Made by a program: the position numbers and the translations under genes. A model generated the notes under the pieces. It saw only the letters and a program-made list of their open reading frames with translations. It was not told the origin of the DNA and made no database searches. A stretch of 14,373 nucleotides of DNA from JAJZRV01 sp027442615 (GTDB lineage: Bacteria; Pseudomonadota; Gammaproteobacteria; Burkholderiales; Ferrovaceae), in assembly GCA_027442615.1 (NCBI GenBank), contig DAIBBI010000065.1, forward strand, positions 1 to 14,373. The letters are read 5' to 3'. Of this stretch, positions 11,945-14,373 are shown piece after piece. Position 1 is the stretch's first letter. Each line of letters begins with the position of its first letter.

Positions 11945-12583
11945 ATGAAATGGCTTTTCAGAGCATGCAAAACCCTCATCATTGCCGGATTGCTGGCTTC
12001 AACCGCCTCATTTGCCGCCGTTGTTGATCGGGACTACGCGCTTGTGGTTCCTGCACGGCCCACCGACTCAGGAAAGAAAGTGGAGGTGGTGGAGGTATTC
12101 TCCTATGCCTGCCCCCATTGCAATTCCCTGGGCCCGATGATCGAACCCTGGGCCAAAAAGCTCCCGCCTAACGTGGTCTTCAAACGCATTCCCGTCAGTT
12201 TTGGACGCTCGCAATGGACTACCCTGGCCAAGGCCTACTATGCGCTGGAAGCCATCAATGAGGTGGATCGGGCGCACCTCAAGATTTTTGCTGCCCTACA
12301 TACGGAAGGCATTAACCTCTCTGCGCAAGACACCCTGTTCGACTGGATTGAAAAGCAGGGGATCAATCGTCAGAAATTCATCGACGCATTCAATTCTTTT
12401 GCCGTCCAGAGCAAGGTGCAACGTGGCGACCAGAAGGCCATTGAGTATGGCGTTGATGCCGTCCCGACAATCATCATTGATGGAAAATTTCGCACCTCGC
12501 CCAGCATGGCGGGTGGCAATGGCGCCCTTTTTCCGGTCCTGGACGATTTGATCCGCCAGGAAATCAAGGCAAGAGGGTTGTAG
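11945..12583 (+). CDS. dsbA: Periplasmic thiol:disulfide interchange protein DsbA
   Basis: DsbA is the periplasmic oxidase that puts disulfide bonds into newly exported proteins and is reoxidised by the membrane protein DsbB, which is not in this window. The protein has 212 residues. A signal peptide is visible, with basic residues, a hydrophobic stretch at about 9-23 and a likely cleavage after SFA near residue 24. The thioredoxin fold carries the active site CPHC at 56-59, the classic DsbA dipeptide, and the cis-proline loop AVPTIII with Pro174. The mature part has no cysteines other than Cys56 and Cys59, as expected for a dedicated oxidant. ATG 11945 is preceded by GGAGA at 11930-11934 and follows the SPOR gene by 17 bases, so it is likely the last gene of the argS group. 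It converges on glmU. Confidence 0.95.
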   Translation: MKWLFRACKTLIIAGLLASTASFAAVVDRDYALVVPARPTDSGKKVEVVEVFSYACPHCNSLGPMIEPWAKKLPPNVVFKRIPVSFGRSQWTTLAKAYYALEAINEVDRAHLKIFAALHTEGINLSAQDTLFDWIEKQGINRQKFIDAFNSFAVQSKVQRGDQKAIEYGVDAVPTIIIDGKFRTSPSMAGGNGALFPVLDDLIRQEIKARGL

Positions 12584-12589
12584 GCTATT

Positions 12590-13969
12590 TCAGGTTTTCT
12601 TGAGTGGGCGCTTCCAGTGCAACAAACTGACCTGCCTTGCGCGTGACAGGGTCAGTTGGTCTGGAGGCACTGCGCTGACAATGGTTGAGCCGGCACCGAT
12701 CGTGGCCCCCTTGCCCACGGTGACCGGTGCGACAAGCTGGGTGTCCGATCCAATGAAGACATCGTCTTCAATGATCGTGCGGTGTTTGTTGGCGCCATCG
12801 TAATTGCAGGTAATCGTTCCTGCACCGACGTTGACACGCATCCCAACGGTACTGTCCCCAACGTAGGAAAGATGGTTGACCTTGGTTCCATCGCCCAGCG
12901 TGCTGTTTTTGATCTCTACAAAATTGCCGATATGTACGTCCTGGGCCGTGTGGGCACCCGGGCGCAGTCGGGCATAGGGCCCGATGCGGTTGTTCTTGCC
13001 AACGTGAGCCCCTTCCAGGTGACTGAACGCGAGGATGACGGTCCCTTCATCAATTCGGCAATCGCCCAGCACGCAGTGGGCCCCGATACGGACCCCGTCG
13101 CCCAGGATCACCTTGCCTTCGAAAACGCAATTGATGTCGATCTCGACATCCCTGCCACAGTCCAACGTGCCACGAACGTCAAGGCGCGCTGGATCAAACA
13201 GGGTCACTCCAGCTTCCAGAAGCCGTTCTGCCGTTTCCCGCTGGCGAATACGCTCCAGTTCGGCGAGTTGTTTTTTGCTGTTCACTCCCAGGGCCTCCCA
13301 TGGGCTGACGGGCATGGTCGTCTCGATGGGCACGCCATCCTGCACGGCCAGAGCAACCACATCGGTCAGATAATACTCGTTCTGGGCATTTTGGCAGGAG
13401 ATCCGCGACAGCCACTGGGTGAGACGCGCTGCCGGAATCGCCATGATGCCGGTATTCACTTCAGTAATGGCTTTTTCTTCGGGTGAGGCATCCCGTTCTT
13501 CACGAATGGCCACAACACGCCCCTGCACATCGCGCACAATCCGGCCATAGCCCGTCGGCTCATTCATACGCTGTACCAGCAACGCCAAGTGGTGCCCGGC
13601 CGTCAAAGCCGTCAATTGGCGTAGCGTTTCGGCTTGAAGGAGGGGAACGTCACCATACAGCACGAGGACGATACCTTCTTGGGGGAGGTGAGGTAAGGCC
13701 TGCATCACGGCATGGCCCGTACCGTGTTGGGGCTCCTGCAGGGCCCAATGGAGCGGTTGGCCCGCCGATGTTGTGCCCGCCCTGACGGTCTCTGCGTTAT
13801 GACCGTGAACCACCGTGATGCTTTGGGGGGAAAGTGCTTGTGCCGTATCCACAACGTGCTGCAGCAGCGGCTTTGCAGCAAGCCGATGCAGTACTTTGGG
13901 CAGGGCCGAATTCATCCGCTTGCCCTGACCCGCGGCAAGAATGACGACGTTAAGGGGTAACGCGTTCAG
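12590..13969 (-). CDS. glmU: Bifunctional GlmU: N-acetylglucosamine-1-phosphate uridyltransferase / glucosamine-1-phosphate acetyltransferase
   Basis: GlmU acetylates glucosamine-1-phosphate and then couples it to UTP, giving UDP-GlcNAc for peptidoglycan and lipopolysaccharide. Residues of about 1-230 form the uridyltransferase: the nucleotide loop LAAGQGKRM (11-19), LPKVLH, QHGTGHA and YGDVPL with Asp107. The C-terminal part is a left-handed beta-helix acetyltransferase with hexapeptide repeats, the probable catalytic His366 in VNHLSYVGD, and GAGTITCNYDGANK. The first ATG (13913-13915) would delete the nucleotide loop. Reading upstream in frame, I find no ATG, GTG or TTG, only CTG at 13967-13969, with AAGGG (13976-13980) 6 bases before it. 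This gives 459 residues and an N-terminus aligning without gaps to that of E. coli GlmU (456 residues). The CTG overlaps the atpC TGA, so coupled translation is likely. Confidence 0.93.
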   Translation of the reverse strand: MNALPLNVVILAAGQGKRMNSALPKVLHRLAAKPLLQHVVDTAQALSPQSITVVHGHNAETVRAGTTSAGQPLHWALQEPQHGTGHAVMQALPHLPQEGIVLVLYGDVPLLQAETLRQLTALTAGHHLALLVQRMNEPTGYGRIVRDVQGRVVAIREERDASPEEKAITEVNTGIMAIPAARLTQWLSRISCQNAQNEYYLTDVVALAVQDGVPIETTMPVSPWEALGVNSKKQLAELERIRQRETAERLLEAGVTLFDPARLDVRGTLDCGRDVEIDINCVFEGKVILGDGVRIGAHCVLGDCRIDEGTVILAFSHLEGAHVGKNNRIGPYARLRPGAHTAQDVHIGNFVEIKNSTLGDGTKVNHLSYVGDSTVGMRVNVGAGTITCNYDGANKHRTIIEDDVFIGSDTQLVAPVTVGKGATIGAGSTIVSAVPPDQLTLSRARQVSLLHWKRPLKKT

Positions 13970-14373
13970 TGCGAGCCCTTGCGCAACCTCTGTATGGCTG
14001 CGAGCTGCGCCATGGCGTCCGCAAGCTCGGCGGTTGCCTTGGCGTAATCGATTTCTGCGGAACGATCACGAAGGGCTTCTTCAGCCAACTGCTTGGCTTC
14101 CAGCGCCTTGGCTTCGTCCAGATCATGGCCCCGAATTGCGGAATCTGCCAATACAGTCACACTGTCCGGCTGAACTTCCAGGATGCCACCCGAGACGAAT
14201 ATCAGCTCTTCCTGGCCCTGTCCGGGTACCCGGAGGCGAACCGTTCCGGGGCGGATGCGCGTAATCAGGGGGGTATGCCGCGGGTAGATTCCGAGCTCGC
14301 CCATTTCACCAGGCAGAACAACAAACTCGGCGTTGCCCGAGAAGATTTGCTCTTCTGCACTGACCACATCCAC
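13966..14373 (-). CDS. atpC: F1F0 ATP synthase epsilon subunit (5' end cut by window edge)
   Basis: This is the epsilon subunit of the F1 sector, which sits on the central stalk, couples rotation to catalysis and inhibits ATP hydrolysis. The visible 135 codons cover nearly the whole protein: the N-terminal beta-sandwich with DVVSAEEQIFSG, LPGEMGELGIYPRHTPL and SGGILEVQPDSVTVLAD, then the C-terminal pair of helices rich in Ala, Glu and Lys (about 85-130). The reading frame stays open to the window edge. The GTG at 14371-14373 is probably an internal valine, since relatives usually have a few more residues (such as MAMTIHV) before DVVSAEE. The rest of the atp operon is expected just beyond the right edge. 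It is followed immediately by glmU, as in the enterobacterial atp-glmU order. Confidence 0.95.
   Translation of the reverse strand: MDVVSAEEQIFSGNAEFVVLPGEMGELGIYPRHTPLITRIRPGTVRLRVPGQGQEELIFVSGGILEVQPDSVTVLADSAIRGHDLDEAKALEAKQLAEEALRDRSAEIDYAKATAELADAMAQLAAIQRLRKGSH
13967..13980 (-). promoter_or_regulatory. Ribosome binding site and CTG start of glmU
   Basis: On the minus strand, AAGGG (13980 to 13976) is followed after 6 bases by CTG (13969 to 13967), whose T and G are also the first two bases of the atpC TGA stop. The resulting CTGA overlap resembles the common ATGA coupling overlap with one base changed. The main alternative is an ATT at 13940-13942, which would remove the first beta strand and has no comparable ribosome site. 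A sequencing error in an original ATG or GTG cannot be excluded. Confidence 0.6.

Noticed and set aside
12782..13486. A 234-codon plus-strand open frame inside glmU
   Set aside because: It is antisense to the GlmU beta-helix, and its composition mirrors the hexapeptide repeats; no independent coding evidence.

Overview
The window is an ordinary, dense, chromosomal housekeeping region of a moderately GC-rich proteobacterium, most likely a betaproteobacterium of the Nitrosomonadales type (inferred from protein flavour and gene order; no phylogeny was run). There is no phage, transposon, CRISPR array, tRNA or rRNA that I can see. Eight genes were found: seven complete and one cut by the right edge.

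Layout. Bases 56-7180 hold a tightly packed plus-strand cluster of gltB, gltD and hemE. It encodes the two subunits of NADPH-dependent glutamate synthase and uroporphyrinogen decarboxylase. gltB and gltD overlap by 8 bases and hemE follows after 8 bases. Next comes the only long non-coding stretch, 7181-7450 (270 bp). It holds two exact TTATNCACA DnaA boxes, a near-match, a perfect 7-bp inverted repeat and an AT-rich core. Bases 7451-9433 encode the replication-restart helicase PriA. A candidate promoter follows, then a compact plus-strand group of argS, a FtsN-like SPOR-domain membrane protein gene and dsbA (9482-12583). On the minus strand, converging with dsbA across only 6 bp, lies the end of the ATP synthase operon: atpC, running off the right edge, followed by glmU.

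How the genes fit together. GltBD makes glutamate, which is also the precursor of 5-aminolevulinate by the C5 route used by most proteobacteria outside the alpha class, so the link to hemE is metabolically sensible. The SPOR protein and GlmU both serve the cell envelope: division-site peptidoglycan and UDP-GlcNAc supply. DsbA folds periplasmic proteins. An atpC-glmU linkage and DnaA boxes beside hemE and priA suggest that the region may lie near the chromosomal replication origin, or hold a DnaA-controlled promoter.

Points most worth a second look are the DnaA-box intergenic region and the start of glmU. glmU has no in-frame ATG, GTG or TTG codon that would keep its nucleotide-binding motif, and it appears to start at a CTG overlapping the atpC stop codon. 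I found no clear evidence of a previously undescribed multi-gene system.
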